From CAWIVH01 sp963839475 (GTDB lineage Bacteria > Acidobacteriota > UBA6911), in the NCBI GenBank assembly GCA_963839475.1, contig CAWIVH010000006.1, positions 1 to 64,000 on the forward strand: a stretch of DNA of 64,000 nt, written 5' to 3'. Positions 52,689 to 61,543 of this stretch are shown here, one piece after another; the stretch's first letter is position 1; every line of letters begins with the position of its first letter. The translations under genes were made by a program, and so were the position numbers. The notes below the pieces were generated by a model. It searched no databases. It had not been told where the DNA came from and worked only from the letters and a program-made list of their open reading frames with translations.

Positions 52689-53390
52689 CTACAGGCCCAG
52701 AATCTCCCGGAAGACGTCACGGAAATCGTAGAATCCCTTGCGGCCTGCGATCCAGCGCGCGGCGAGAAGCGCGCCCTCTGCAAATCCTTGCCGGTTTCTG
52801 GCCCGGTGTTCGAGAACGATGGTGTCGGCTTCGCTGTCGAATCCGACGATATGGTTTCCCGGGATGAAGCCCGCGCGCACGCTGGCAATCGCGGGTGCGG
52901 GCCCGTTCAGATGGGGTTTCATCAGCTCCAGCAGGCTCAGCGCCGTGCCCGAGGGCGCGTCTTTTTTTGCCCGGTGATGCTCCTCGGCGAGGTAGGGGCT
53001 GTATTGGGTTGCCTTGCCGATGGCGCGCGCGGCATTCGACACGATTTCGAAAAAGAGGTTCATCCCGACGGAGAAGTTCGAGGCGTGGACCAGACCGATC
53101 CCCGATTCGAGGACCAGCCGCTCGACTTCGCTGCGGCGGTCTCCCCAGCCGGTGGTGCCCACGACCAGGTTGACGCCGACGGCTGCCGCCGCTTTGATGT
53201 TGTCGAAAACGGCGTCGGGCTGTGAAAACTCGATGGCGGCGTCGACGCCTGCCATCGAAGCAGCCGTGATCCCAGCGCCGCCGGGATTGTCGGTTACATC
53301 CAGTCGAGGGCCGATTTCCATCCCTTCGCGCAGCGCGATCTCCTCAACCAGGCGTCCCATTTTGCCGTAACCCAAAATCGCGATTTTCAT
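52689..53390 (-). CDS. dapB: 4-hydroxy-tetrahydrodipicolinate reductase
   Basis: A 233-residue DapB. It has the N-terminal dinucleotide fold (IAILGYGKMGRLVEEIA), VGTTGWG, and SNFSVGMNLFFEIV then EEHHRAKKDAPSGTAL, which carry the catalytic HH and the K-x-D-A-P-S-G-T signature. It reduces HTPA to tetrahydrodipicolinate. Start 53390 is chosen because AGGA lies six bases upstream. Encoded between lysC and dapA. Confidence 0.93.
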   Translation of the reverse strand: MKIAILGYGKMGRLVEEIALREGMEIGPRLDVTDNPGGAGITAASMAGVDAAIEFSQPDAVFDNIKAAAAVGVNLVVGTTGWGDRRSEVERLVLESGIGLVHASNFSVGMNLFFEIVSNAARAIGKATQYSPYLAEEHHRAKKDAPSGTALSLLELMKPHLNGPAPAIASVRAGFIPGNHIVGFDSEADTIVLEHRARNRQGFAEGALLAARWIAGRKGFYDFRDVFREILGL

Positions 53391-53412
53391 GGGTTTCCTC
53401 CCCGGAAGGTCA

Positions 53413-53434
53413 GGTCCGGGCTGAAGCCCGGACC
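53413..53434. repeat. GC-rich hairpin upstream of dapB
   Basis: GGTCCGGGCT and AGCCCGGACC form a perfect 10-bp inverted repeat with a two-base centre, about 23-44 bp before the dapB start. Possible transcript hairpin or interspersed repeat. Confidence 0.5.
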
Positions 53435-53475
53435 CACATGAAATCATGAAAGCATCGTCCAATTATTTTGCGGTT

Positions 53476-54852
53476 TCATTCGAAAATCCGCGGATCGATT
53501 TTTTCGAAAAAGACATCGTGCATGCTGCGAACGACGCGGGGCAACTGGTCCTCGTCGATCACGAAGGTGACGTTGATCGCTGATGCGCCCTGCGAAATCA
53601 TGTGGATGTTGACGTCGCGCACCGCGCTGAAAACCAGGTGCGGAATGCCGGCGATTCCGCGCAGGTTGTCGCCTACGCAGCAGACGATGGCCTTGCCGCC
53701 CTCGACCCGAACCTCGCCGATCTTTTTCAATTCCGTCACAACGTCCCACAGCTTCGAAGTGTCGTCCAGCGTGAGCGAAACTGAAACCTCCGAGGTGGAG
53801 ACCACGTCGACCGGGACTTTGAAATGCTCAAAGGTTTCAAATATCTTCTTCAGGAAGCCGTACGCCATCAGCATGCGCGTGGATGCGATGTTGATGACGG
53901 AGATCCCCTTTTTGAACGCGATCGACTTGACCGGGTTCTCGCAGGGCGGCGCCTCATCGGTAATGAGGGTTCCATCCTGATCCGGCTTGTAGCTGTTGAG
54001 CACATGGACCGGGATCTTCTTCTGGACCGCCGGCAGGATGGTGGCCGGGTGCAGAACCTTGGCCCCGAAATAGGCGAGTTCAGCCGCTTCATCAAAAGAG
54101 ATGACACGGACGCGGTAGGCTTCGGGGACGGCACGCGGATCGCAGGTCATGATGCCGTCGACGTCGGTCCAGATCTGGATGTCATACGCTTCCAGGGCAG
54201 CCCCGACGATCGCGGCGCTGTAATCGGATCCGCCGCGGCCGATGGTGGTGGTGATGCCGGAGCGGGTGGCCCCGATGAATCCCTGCACGACCGGCACCTT
54301 CCCCTGCTGGATCACGGGAAGGAGATGCGAGCGGATCGCCGGATCGGTCAGGTCGAAAAGCGGAGCGGCGCGGGTGAACTGATCGTCGGTGATCATGAAC
54401 TGGCGGGCATCCATCAGTTGGGCCGGGATGCCGCGTTCATTGAAGGCGTGGGTGAGGATCGTGGTCGACAGGCGCTCGCCGAAGCTGGCAATGGCATCCA
54501 TGCTCCTGGGCGTCAGCTCGCCAAGGATGGAGAGCCCCTTGACGATGTTTCCCATTTCCTTGAAGAGGGAGTAGATGATATCCCCGACCTCTGTCCCCTG
54601 GCCGGTAGCCAGTCCCAGGTTCTGCGCCTCCTTGAGATGCTTTTCCTTGAGACTCGAGAGAATGTCCAGGGCTTCCTGCCGTTTGCCGTTGGAAGCGGTC
54701 TGGGCCGCCTCGAGCAGCCGGTTGGTGGTCTTGCCCATGGCTGAGGCCACGACCACCGGCTTCTCCTTCAGCCGTTTCCCGATGATGCCCGCGACGCGTT
54801 CCATCGCCACGGCATCCTGAACAGAGGTTCCACCGAATTTGCAGACAATCAT
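53476..54852 (-). CDS. lysC: Aspartate kinase
   Basis: A 458-residue aspartokinase. The kinase domain begins VCKFGGTSVQDAVAMERVA and includes GRGGSDYSAAIVGAAL and WTDVDGIMTCDP. Two ACT-like regulatory domains follow in the C-terminal third (GISVINIASTRMLMAYGFL, VRVEGGKAIVCCVGDNLRG), with the ACT that binds lysine in this class. It makes aspartyl phosphate, the first step toward lysine, methionine and threonine. The gene follows asd by 3 bp. Confidence 0.93.
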   Translation of the reverse strand: MIVCKFGGTSVQDAVAMERVAGIIGKRLKEKPVVVASAMGKTTNRLLEAAQTASNGKRQEALDILSSLKEKHLKEAQNLGLATGQGTEVGDIIYSLFKEMGNIVKGLSILGELTPRSMDAIASFGERLSTTILTHAFNERGIPAQLMDARQFMITDDQFTRAAPLFDLTDPAIRSHLLPVIQQGKVPVVQGFIGATRSGITTTIGRGGSDYSAAIVGAALEAYDIQIWTDVDGIMTCDPRAVPEAYRVRVISFDEAAELAYFGAKVLHPATILPAVQKKIPVHVLNSYKPDQDGTLITDEAPPCENPVKSIAFKKGISVINIASTRMLMAYGFLKKIFETFEHFKVPVDVVSTSEVSVSLTLDDTSKLWDVVTELKKIGEVRVEGGKAIVCCVGDNLRGIAGIPHLVFSAVRDVNIHMISQGASAINVTFVIDEDQLPRVVRSMHDVFFEKIDPRIFE

Positions 54853-54855
54853 GAT

Positions 54856-55908
54856 TTATTCCAGGGATCCCTGAGCCATGAGCAGCTCAGCATTGAGGAT
54901 CGAGGCGCCCGCTGCGCCCCGGATGGTGTTGTGCCCCAGCGCCGTGAACTTGTAATCCAGGATGCTGCAGGGGCGGATGCGGCCCACCAGCGTCGCCATG
55001 CCGTGAGAATGATTCACATCAAAGCGCGGCTGCGGCCGGTCCTGGGCGTGCATCACGACGATCGGCTTGGGTGGAGCGCTCGGCAGACCGAGCTCCTGGG
55101 GAGGTCCGGAGAAGGAACTCAAAGCCGCGGCCACATCAGCAGGGCTGGCTTTGGAGGCGAGCTTCACGGCCACCGATTCCATATGGCCGTCCTCCACCGC
55201 CACGCGGTTGCACTGGGCGCTGACCGGGAACGGAGCCAGTTCCACGCCTTTCCCATCGAAGTGACCCAGTATCTTACGGGTTTCGATTTCCATTTTTTCT
55301 TCTTCGCCGCCGATGTACGGGATCACGTTCCCGAGGATATCGAGTGAAGGCACGCCCGGATAGCCGGCGCCGGAAACCGCCTGCATGGTGGTGACAAAAA
55401 CCGTCGACACCCCGAATTTCTTATGCAGCGGCCCGAGCGCCATGGCGAGAAACATGGTCGAGCAGTTCGAGTTCGTGACGATGTAGCCGGCGCAGTTCCG
55501 GTTTTTTTTCTGGATGGGAATAAGGCCCAGGTGATCGTAGTTCAGCTCAGGAATCACCAGCGGAACGTCGGGGTCCAGCCGGTGGTTTTTGGAGTTGCTG
55601 AGCACCACATAACCAGCGCGGGCGAAGTCCTCCTCGACGAGCCCGGCAATGGAGGCATCGAGCCCGGAGAACACGACGCGGCAATCCAGGTCGGGGACGC
55701 AAGCTTTTACTTCGAGCTTGGCCACATCCGGCGGGATCGGGGTGGTCTGTTTCCACGCCGTGATCTCGCCGTATTTTTTGCCGGCGGACCGCTCCGAAGC
55801 GGCCACGGCGGTTACCTCGAACCAGGGGTGATTCTCCAGGAGCTTGATGAATTTCTGTCCGACTGCACCGGTAGCGCCCAGAACGCCTACTGCGATCTTT
55901 GAAGTCAT
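54856..55908 (-). CDS. asd: Aspartate-semialdehyde dehydrogenase (archaeal/fungal type)
   Basis: A 350-residue Asd. N-terminal NADP fold GVLGATGAVGQKFIKLL; catalytic Cys in IVTNSNCSTMFLAMAL; then MQAVSGAGYPGVPSLDILGNVIP and a His in the RFDVNHSHGMATLVGR region. The sequence matches the archaeal/fungal branch (TIGR00978 type) rather than the E. coli branch. It reduces aspartyl phosphate to aspartate semialdehyde. It heads the operon; start 55908 is chosen by alignment with this fold, since the frame extends further upstream without homology. Confidence 0.9.
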   Translation of the reverse strand: MTSKIAVGVLGATGAVGQKFIKLLENHPWFEVTAVAASERSAGKKYGEITAWKQTTPIPPDVAKLEVKACVPDLDCRVVFSGLDASIAGLVEEDFARAGYVVLSNSKNHRLDPDVPLVIPELNYDHLGLIPIQKKNRNCAGYIVTNSNCSTMFLAMALGPLHKKFGVSTVFVTTMQAVSGAGYPGVPSLDILGNVIPYIGGEEEKMEIETRKILGHFDGKGVELAPFPVSAQCNRVAVEDGHMESVAVKLASKASPADVAAALSSFSGPPQELGLPSAPPKPIVVMHAQDRPQPRFDVNHSHGMATLVGRIRPCSILDYKFTALGHNTIRGAAGASILNAELLMAQGSLE

Positions 55909-56014
55909 GCCTTCTCTCTTTGAATGAGATAGTGAACGGGAAAACGCCACATTTTCGCACATGGCATCGGACACGACAAGCGGACACGATCCAAAAGTGC
56001 ATGAAAAAACGCTT

Positions 56015-56303
56015 ATCGAACCGCAAAGGCCTCAAAGACCGCAAAGCTCACAAGGCGACAAGCCCCGGGGCCCGCCTCCGGCGGCCATCCTCGCCCGTGA
56101 ATAAAGCAAAAGCCGATAAAAGCAGGCAAGATTTATTGAATCGTGAAAACGGTGGTGAAAGCAACAAGTTCGCAGTTCTCAGTATCAGTTCGCAGTTCCT
56201 CATGCGACTGCGAACTGATACTGAGAACTGAGAACTGAGAATTGAAAACTAGAACTTTGGTTGCGGCCGCAGGCTGCGTCACGGGCTTCGCGGTTCGTGA
56301 TTC
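56015..56303. repeat. Composite repeat: family A arms around C and B modules
   Basis: Left arm CGAACCGCAAAGGCCTCAAAG, then CCCCGGGGCCCGCC...GGCGGCCATCC (C), then GCAAGATTTATTGAATCG, core GTGAAAACGGTGGTGAAAGC, TTCGCAGT hairpin and GGTTGCGGCCGCAGGCTGCG (B), then the right arm GGGCTTCGCGGTTCG. It fills most of the 504-bp divergent gap between asd and the GT-C-like gene. Confidence 0.8.
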
Positions 56304-56351
56304 CTTTTTGCATCAGCCTGAAAGCCTGGAACGGCGCGGTTTCTAATCCCA

Positions 56352-56381
56352 TTGATCGCTTGACAGACCTGCTACTATAAA
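56352..56381 (+). promoter_or_regulatory. Candidate promoter of the GT-C-like gene
   Basis: TTGATC and TATAAA boxes 18 bp apart, 32 bp upstream of the ATG. Confidence 0.4.
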
Positions 56382-56412
56382 GTTCGCATTCATCGTCGAG
56401 GTCGATCACTTC

Positions 56413-59079
56413 ATGAATCCAATGAAGGCTTGGGAGAAGGTGGCCCTGGCCGCACTCCTTCTCCTGGAACTCTGGGCCTTCTCCGGCGCATTCCAGAAAT
56501 TCTTCAACCTGGACAGCCTCTTCTACATACTCAGATATCCGAAAAACTCGCACGAATTCCTCCAGTACATCGCCGGGCCGGACAGCGGGAAGCAATACCG
56601 CCCGCTCACCCTCTGGACCATGGGACTGCTGGTCCCCTGGCTGGGGAAACTGCCGCAGCCCTATCATTGGATCCCGTTCCTTTTCCATTTTGTCAACACC
56701 GTCCTTTTCTACCTGGTGTCGCGAAAACTTCTCCGCGGGCCGCTGGGGGTGCTGTTTGCCGTGACCTTCTGGGGACTGCACTCCGTGGCGGGATGGATTG
56801 TCTACGACATTACGTATATTTCCGATTTCATGGCGACGTTTTTCCTGCTGGCAGGGTTATGGCTCGGGATCCACGCCCGTGAAAAGCGCTGCCCGTACTC
56901 AACGGCGGGATCGCTCCTCGCACTTGCGCTGGCCCTGTTCACGAAAGAAGCCGCCACCGCGTTCCCCCTCGCTCTCTGGATGACGCTGGGACTGGCGGAG
57001 TACCGTGCCGGCGGGGAGGAGCCATCCGCGGGATCGATCCGGCGTGCCTTCACCAAACCGATTCCCATCGTCGCCGCCAGCCTCGGTTTTGCCGTCGGCT
57101 TTGCCGGGTTGCTGATTCATTGGGTTCGCGCAGGAGTGATTTATACACAGGGGCAGGGGGCCGCGTACCACATCAGCCCGTTTGCGAACCTGGCCACCAA
57201 ATTCAAATACCTGTTCTGGGCGGTAAACTTCCCGGACGCGATCCATGGGCCTTCTGCCGGAAGAAGCCGCGGTCTGGTTTTTGCAGCGATGGCGATCTTG
57301 TTGATCGTCTGGCTGACGGGCGTGGCAAGGCAGAGGAAAAGTCCTGATCCGGCGATCTGGTGCGGGCTGATCTGGTTCGCGGGTTTGGCACTTCCCGCCC
57401 TGATGCTTTCGGACCGCCTGGCGAAATGGTACCTCTACACTCCCCTGCTCGGCCTGGCGCTCGCCGCCGGGGCGCTGGTGGATGCCGCCTTCCCCTTCGC
57501 GCGCCGCTGGAGGGTCGGCAACCTGTTCCTGGCTTGCGGCCTGGCGCTCCCGATGGGATATGCCACGATGGTGCAGGCCCGGAGCCACTACGCGGTTTCG
57601 GATCCGGCCTATGCCTCGGATGTGATCGAAGCCTGTGTCAGCGACTTCCGCAGTCTCTTTCCCTCGCTGCCGGCCAGCACCGACCTGGTCGTTCTCCCGT
57701 TTTTCGAGCGCGAAGTGGGAATCCTCCTGTCTGCGCCCCCGATTGATCACGGGGAATTGTTCGAGCTTTACGGGCCGGGGGCCAGGATACGGACTTTCTT
57801 TCCCCAGCGTGACGGGCTGCCGCCCGCGGGGATTCTCTCGGCGGAAAATACGAGGGTGGTCCAATACTTGAATGGCCGGCTTTACGATGTCTCGGGACAA
57901 TTCAAGAGCCGGGAAAGAATGACCCTGCATGTACTGCCGACGCACGAAGGCAAGGCTCCGCCGCTGCTGTTGAAGGAGCCGCTGGGCGGATCATCGCTCT
58001 ATAGCCGTCTGGTTCAGCTTTCCCTGGCCGACCAGGGCAGCGAAATACCCGACGACTACCTGTCACGGGATGACCTGTGGATCCTGCAATACCATGAGGG
58101 CACGTTCACCGATATCACCCGTTCCTATATGGCCCCGGGGGCCAATACCGTCGTACTGCTGCCGACGCTGGACGGGAAGGTCCCGCCCATCCGGCCGCTT
58201 CACAGCAGCGAGGCCATGAGCCGTTTCCGGAATGTACGGCTGCGGGCATTGTTCGAGGGCGATCTGAAAAAACTTCCACAGGGATATCTGGGCCGGCCCG
58301 ATGTTGAGGTCCTGCAATATTTCGGCGGCACTTATTACGATGTTACCCGTCATTTCAGAGGGACGGGAAACATGACCGTTTTTGTGGCCCCGACGGTGGA
58401 AGGGAAGGCGCCGATCCTTCTGAGAAAGGCCGCTTCTTCCCCGTGCAAAACCTGTGTGAATCCGGTACAAATCTTATATGCCGATGAGGGAAGCCGGCTT
58501 CCGGAAGGATACGAGAAGCGAAGCGACATCTGGATACTGCAATACCTGAATGGCCGGGTCAATGACGTCACCGATTACTGGAAAGGAAGAAAGCGGGATG
58601 GCGCAACCCGGGTCATTCGGGATGTGGAGACTCTGAGCTGCGGCGTCAGCCGGGACGAGTTTTACCCGGATTACGAAAAGTTCGGTACACCGAACGGCAA
58701 GCCGATCTTCTTCTCGTCTCCGGAAAAGGAGATTGTCACGCAGATTGGCGGATCGACCGTTTCGGTCCCGCTGGGAATTATTCCGAAGTCCAGCCGGCTT
58801 GTATTCGATGTTTCATGGATGTATGGAGCCGGGGACGGGGCGTGGGCGGAGATGCTGCTTCAAGTGGACGGCAACACCCTATCGCTGTTCCGTGAGTACA
58901 TGACCCCGGATTCCCAGGCCAGGTCGCTGAAATGGCAGGAAGTGAAGATCGATCTAGCTTCTTATGCCGGCAAAAAAGCGGATCTGGTATTGAAATGCAG
59001 TAACGAGCGCGGGCGGAACACGGTGTCGGACTGGCTCAACTGGCGCGACATCGTCCTCGAATCAGGCCCGGCCAAATAA
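56413..59079 (+). CDS. GT-C-like polytopic membrane protein with repeated periplasmic modules
   Basis: An 888-residue protein. The first 390 residues hold about ten membrane helices (VALAALLLLELWAFSGAF, LFAVTFWGLHSVAGWIVYD, LGFAVGFAGLLIHWVRAG), resembling GT-C/O-mannosyltransferase-type proteins. Residues from about 470 contain four modules of the pattern LQYxxGxxxDVT (VVQYLNGRLYDVS, WILQYHEGTFTDIT, VLQYFGGTYYDVT, WILQYLNGRVNDVT), spaced 75-95 residues apart. A final lectin-like segment follows (SSRLVFDVSWMYGAG...DLVLKCSNERGRNTVSDW). Family not recognised; a lipid-linked sugar donor enzyme or envelope scaffold is possible. Confidence 0.7.
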   Translation: MNPMKAWEKVALAALLLLELWAFSGAFQKFFNLDSLFYILRYPKNSHEFLQYIAGPDSGKQYRPLTLWTMGLLVPWLGKLPQPYHWIPFLFHFVNTVLFYLVSRKLLRGPLGVLFAVTFWGLHSVAGWIVYDITYISDFMATFFLLAGLWLGIHAREKRCPYSTAGSLLALALALFTKEAATAFPLALWMTLGLAEYRAGGEEPSAGSIRRAFTKPIPIVAASLGFAVGFAGLLIHWVRAGVIYTQGQGAAYHISPFANLATKFKYLFWAVNFPDAIHGPSAGRSRGLVFAAMAILLIVWLTGVARQRKSPDPAIWCGLIWFAGLALPALMLSDRLAKWYLYTPLLGLALAAGALVDAAFPFARRWRVGNLFLACGLALPMGYATMVQARSHYAVSDPAYASDVIEACVSDFRSLFPSLPASTDLVVLPFFEREVGILLSAPPIDHGELFELYGPGARIRTFFPQRDGLPPAGILSAENTRVVQYLNGRLYDVSGQFKSRERMTLHVLPTHEGKAPPLLLKEPLGGSSLYSRLVQLSLADQGSEIPDDYLSRDDLWILQYHEGTFTDITRSYMAPGANTVVLLPTLDGKVPPIRPLHSSEAMSRFRNVRLRALFEGDLKKLPQGYLGRPDVEVLQYFGGTYYDVTRHFRGTGNMTVFVAPTVEGKAPILLRKAASSPCKTCVNPVQILYADEGSRLPEGYEKRSDIWILQYLNGRVNDVTDYWKGRKRDGATRVIRDVETLSCGVSRDEFYPDYEKFGTPNGKPIFFSSPEKEIVTQIGGSTVSVPLGIIPKSSRLVFDVSWMYGAGDGAWAEMLLQVDGNTLSLFREYMTPDSQARSLKWQEVKIDLASYAGKKADLVLKCSNERGRNTVSDWLNWRDIVLESGPAK

Positions 59080-59082
59080 ATT

Positions 59083-59398
59083 CCAACCGCAAAGACGCCA
59101 AGACCTCTAAGACCCAAATGTGACTAGCCCGGGGGCCCGCCTTTGGCGGCCATCCTTGCCCGTGAGCAAAGCAAGAGCCGCTCTGTCTACAGAGTTCCAA
59201 ATTCTTGTTTTTCAGGCAAGATTTATTGAATCGTGAAAACGGTGGTGAAAGCAACAAGTTCGCAGTTCGCAGTATCAGTTCGCAGTTCCTCATGCGACTG
59301 CGAACTGATACTGCGAACCGCGAACTGAGAAATCTCAGTCTAATTTGGTTGCGGCCGCAGGCTGCGTCACGGTCTTGGAGGTCTTCGCGGTTTTAAGA
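59083..59398. repeat. Composite repeat: family A arms around C and B modules (best example)
   Basis: Order: arm CAACCGCAAAGACGCCAAG, C module (CCCGGGGGCCCGCC...GGCGGCCATCC), B module (TTCTTGTTTTTCAGGCAAG, core GTGAAAACGGTGGTGAAAGC, TTCGCAGT hairpin, GGTTGCGGCCGCAGGCTGCG), arm GGTCTTCGCGGTTTTAAG. It fills the 313-bp gap between the GT-C-like and methyltransferase genes. The right arm supplies the TAA stop of the methyltransferase gene. Confidence 0.85.
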
Positions 59399-60178
59399 TT
59401 TTCGACCGACGCAAATTGCGGACAAACCGAATGGCAGACTGTGTCCCCCGGCAAGCCACCTGGCTTCCAGGTCCATGCAGGCGGTAAACGGTCCGTTCAA
59501 CCATTCCAGCGATTTGGGCCATGGTTGGGTGTCGGTTTTTTGAGGGGCCATTCCGGCGAATTTCCTCAGCAGCCGCTGAACCAGCGCCAGGGGGAAAAGC
59601 ACGGTGTTGGCATAAGTGGTTTTCAGGATTTCGAAGCCGGCGAGCTTCATTTTGTCTCTCAGTTCGGGAACCGAGAAGCGGTGCTGGGTTTCAAAGAGCG
59701 TGTCATGACTGCTGAGGAGCCAGTCGTAGGCCGGGGCGCGCACAAAAGCCACGCCGCCGGGCCGGAGCACCCGGTAAAACTCCTTCATGGCCAGCAGATC
59801 GTCGCCTTCGGAAAACAAATCGAGGACGTCCGAGTTCGTTGTCAGATCGAAGCTGTTGTCGGCAAAGGGCAGCCTGCGGACGTCGCCGCGGGACAGGACA
59901 GGCCGGGTGTTTTGCGACGAGGCGGACGCCTGAAGGATGGTTTCTTTGCACCAGCCGATCGCGACGGCCGAGAAATCGCAACCGACAATCCGGTTCGGCT
60001 TGAATTGCTGGGTCAGCCATTGAAGGTTGATGCCCGTCCCGCAACCCACGTCGAGGATGTTCCGGGGGGGATTACTTAGATGATATTGGAGAAGGGCGCT
60101 GGTGACCCGCCGCATCCCGACAAACCACCAGTAGTCGGATTCCAGCAGGTGCATCAGGTCATAATCTTCTTTGCGCAT
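59393..60178 (-). CDS. SAM-dependent class I methyltransferase
   Basis: A 261-residue methyltransferase (Methyltransf_11/23 type). The SAM-binding motif I is ILDVGCGTGINLQWL; motif II region is LPFADNSFDLTTNSDVLDLF, and LRPGGVAFVRAPAYD is motif III. The substrate is unknown; the location beside a GT2 and a GT-C-like protein suggests modification of a sugar or lipid. It is divergent from the GT2 gene. Its stop TAA is part of the family A arm. Confidence 0.82.
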   Translation of the reverse strand: MRKEDYDLMHLLESDYWWFVGMRRVTSALLQYHLSNPPRNILDVGCGTGINLQWLTQQFKPNRIVGCDFSAVAIGWCKETILQASASSQNTRPVLSRGDVRRLPFADNSFDLTTNSDVLDLFSEGDDLLAMKEFYRVLRPGGVAFVRAPAYDWLLSSHDTLFETQHRFSVPELRDKMKLAGFEILKTTYANTVLFPLALVQRLLRKFAGMAPQKTDTQPWPKSLEWLNGPFTACMDLEARWLAGGHSLPFGLSAICVGRKS

Positions 60179-60284
60179 GTCGGTTTCTCGGTAATGAATT
60201 CAAATTCGAAGGAACTCGTATTATAGTGGTGTCTCGACACAAGTGGTGAACATTAGTGTTATTTTATTCACTCCATAGGTCCTT

Positions 60285-60986
60285 ATGCCTCCAAGCATTT
60301 CAGTTGTGATTCCCTGTTACAACGAAGAGCCGGTCATTGAAAGAAATTTCGAGAGGGTCAAGCGCGCGCTTGCGAAGTATACCCAGGATTTCGAGATCAT
60401 CATCGCCAACGACGGCAGTAAGGATAAATCTGCGGAAATCCTGGAAAGGATCGCGGCGTCCGACCCTTCGCTGGTGTTTATCAACTACTGGCCGAACCGA
60501 GGCATGGGATATGCTTCGCGCCAAATGTACGCCCGGGCCAGCAAGGACTACGTCATGCAGACGGATGCCGACCTGGCCATCGATCCTGAAGAAGCCATTC
60601 CGGCGCTTGCCGAAAAATTAGAAGACTACGACTGTGTGGTGGGTTCCAGGTACATGGGATTGAAGGCTGATTACCCGCTGAGGCGCCGCATAGCCAGCCG
60701 CGGCTACTATCTGCTGAACCGTTGCCTTTTCGATTTCAGGCTCAAAGACACCCAGTCGGGCTCTTTCGGGATCCGGAGGGAAGCTCTCCAGAGCCTCAGC
60801 ATGAAGTCGGACGGATTCGAGATTCACGTGGAGATGTTCGCCCAGTTGGAACGCCGCGGATATTCGATCCTCGAAATTCCCCTCCGGTTCATTCACCAGA
60901 CCGAATCAGGCGAGGTCAGCGTCTTTAAAGCGGCTCCGCGCATGCTGATGGGGAGCCTCAAGATCTGGCGTTCGCTGCGATCCTGA
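60285..60986 (+). CDS. GT2-family polyprenyl-phosphate glycosyltransferase
   Basis: A 233-residue GT2 enzyme of the DPM1/polyprenyl-phosphate type: SVVIPCYNEEPVIERNFERV is the nucleotide-binding start, IIANDGSKDKS is the first acidic motif, and MQTDADLAIDPEE holds the DxD. No C-terminal membrane helices are present, so it is a short soluble form. It likely charges undecaprenyl phosphate with a sugar for a nearby GT-C-type protein such as that at 56413 (inference). Confidence 0.85.
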   Translation: MPPSISVVIPCYNEEPVIERNFERVKRALAKYTQDFEIIIANDGSKDKSAEILERIAASDPSLVFINYWPNRGMGYASRQMYARASKDYVMQTDADLAIDPEEAIPALAEKLEDYDCVVGSRYMGLKADYPLRRRIASRGYYLLNRCLFDFRLKDTQSGSFGIRREALQSLSMKSDGFEIHVEMFAQLERRGYSILEIPLRFIHQTESGEVSVFKAAPRMLMGSLKIWRSLRS

Positions 60987-61000
60987 ACCAGGACTTTCCG

Positions 61001-61474
61001 CTAAGATCCGACTCCGGAAGACGGGCTCGTTCGCGCTTCGGCATCGGCGAGCCATCCGCGGCGCACTTTCTCCATGGGAATGGAGGAGGTGTAGGGCTTG
61101 ATGTCGAGCACAGGAGTGCCATCGAGCATATCCAATCCCCGCAAACGCAGGACGCCACCCTCGCGCCCCAGCAGTTCCACGACCGTCAATCCTATCGGGT
61201 TCGGCCGAAACGGGGACCGGGAGGCAAAAACTCCGTGGGGAAGAGAATCGGCAGGATTTACGCCGACAAGTTCGCAGCCATCGGAACGGTCAAACACCCA
61301 CAGGATGAACAGGTGAGAGAATCCTTCTATGTCCTGCAAACCGGCTTCGAATTCGGGCAGGATGTGAAGTTCGCCTTCCTGGGAATGCTTGGCTCCGAGC
61401 CCCTTGGGCACCTGGCTGGTCTCGTTGAAAGGGCTGTGAATATGTCCGATAGGCCGCATCGTAATCGGGGTCAT
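61001..61474 (-). CDS. tsaA: TsaA/TrmO-type tRNA methyltransferase
   Basis: A 157-residue TsaA-domain protein. TrmO N6-methylates the t6A37 base of some tRNAs using SAM. Conserved features: MRPIGHIHSPFNE, FSHLFILWVFDRSDG, HGVFASRSPFRPNPIGL and the C-terminal LDIKPYTSSIP. Start 61474 is chosen because GGAG lies six bases before ATG. Length equals the bacterial single-domain form. Confidence 0.88.
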   Translation of the reverse strand: MTPITMRPIGHIHSPFNETSQVPKGLGAKHSQEGELHILPEFEAGLQDIEGFSHLFILWVFDRSDGCELVGVNPADSLPHGVFASRSPFRPNPIGLTVVELLGREGGVLRLRGLDMLDGTPVLDIKPYTSSIPMEKVRRGWLADAEARTSPSSGVGS

Positions 61475-61543
61475 TTTGTCTCCGCCGCTCTCGCCGGACC
61501 CTTCCATCTCATGTTTCAGTGCCGGGCACGGCACGGCGCATCG

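Noticed and set aside
59205..59396. Small open frames reading NRENGGESNKFAV in several places
   Set aside because: They are translations of the family B core at 24490, 56150 and 59230 with no conserved start or ribosome-binding site.
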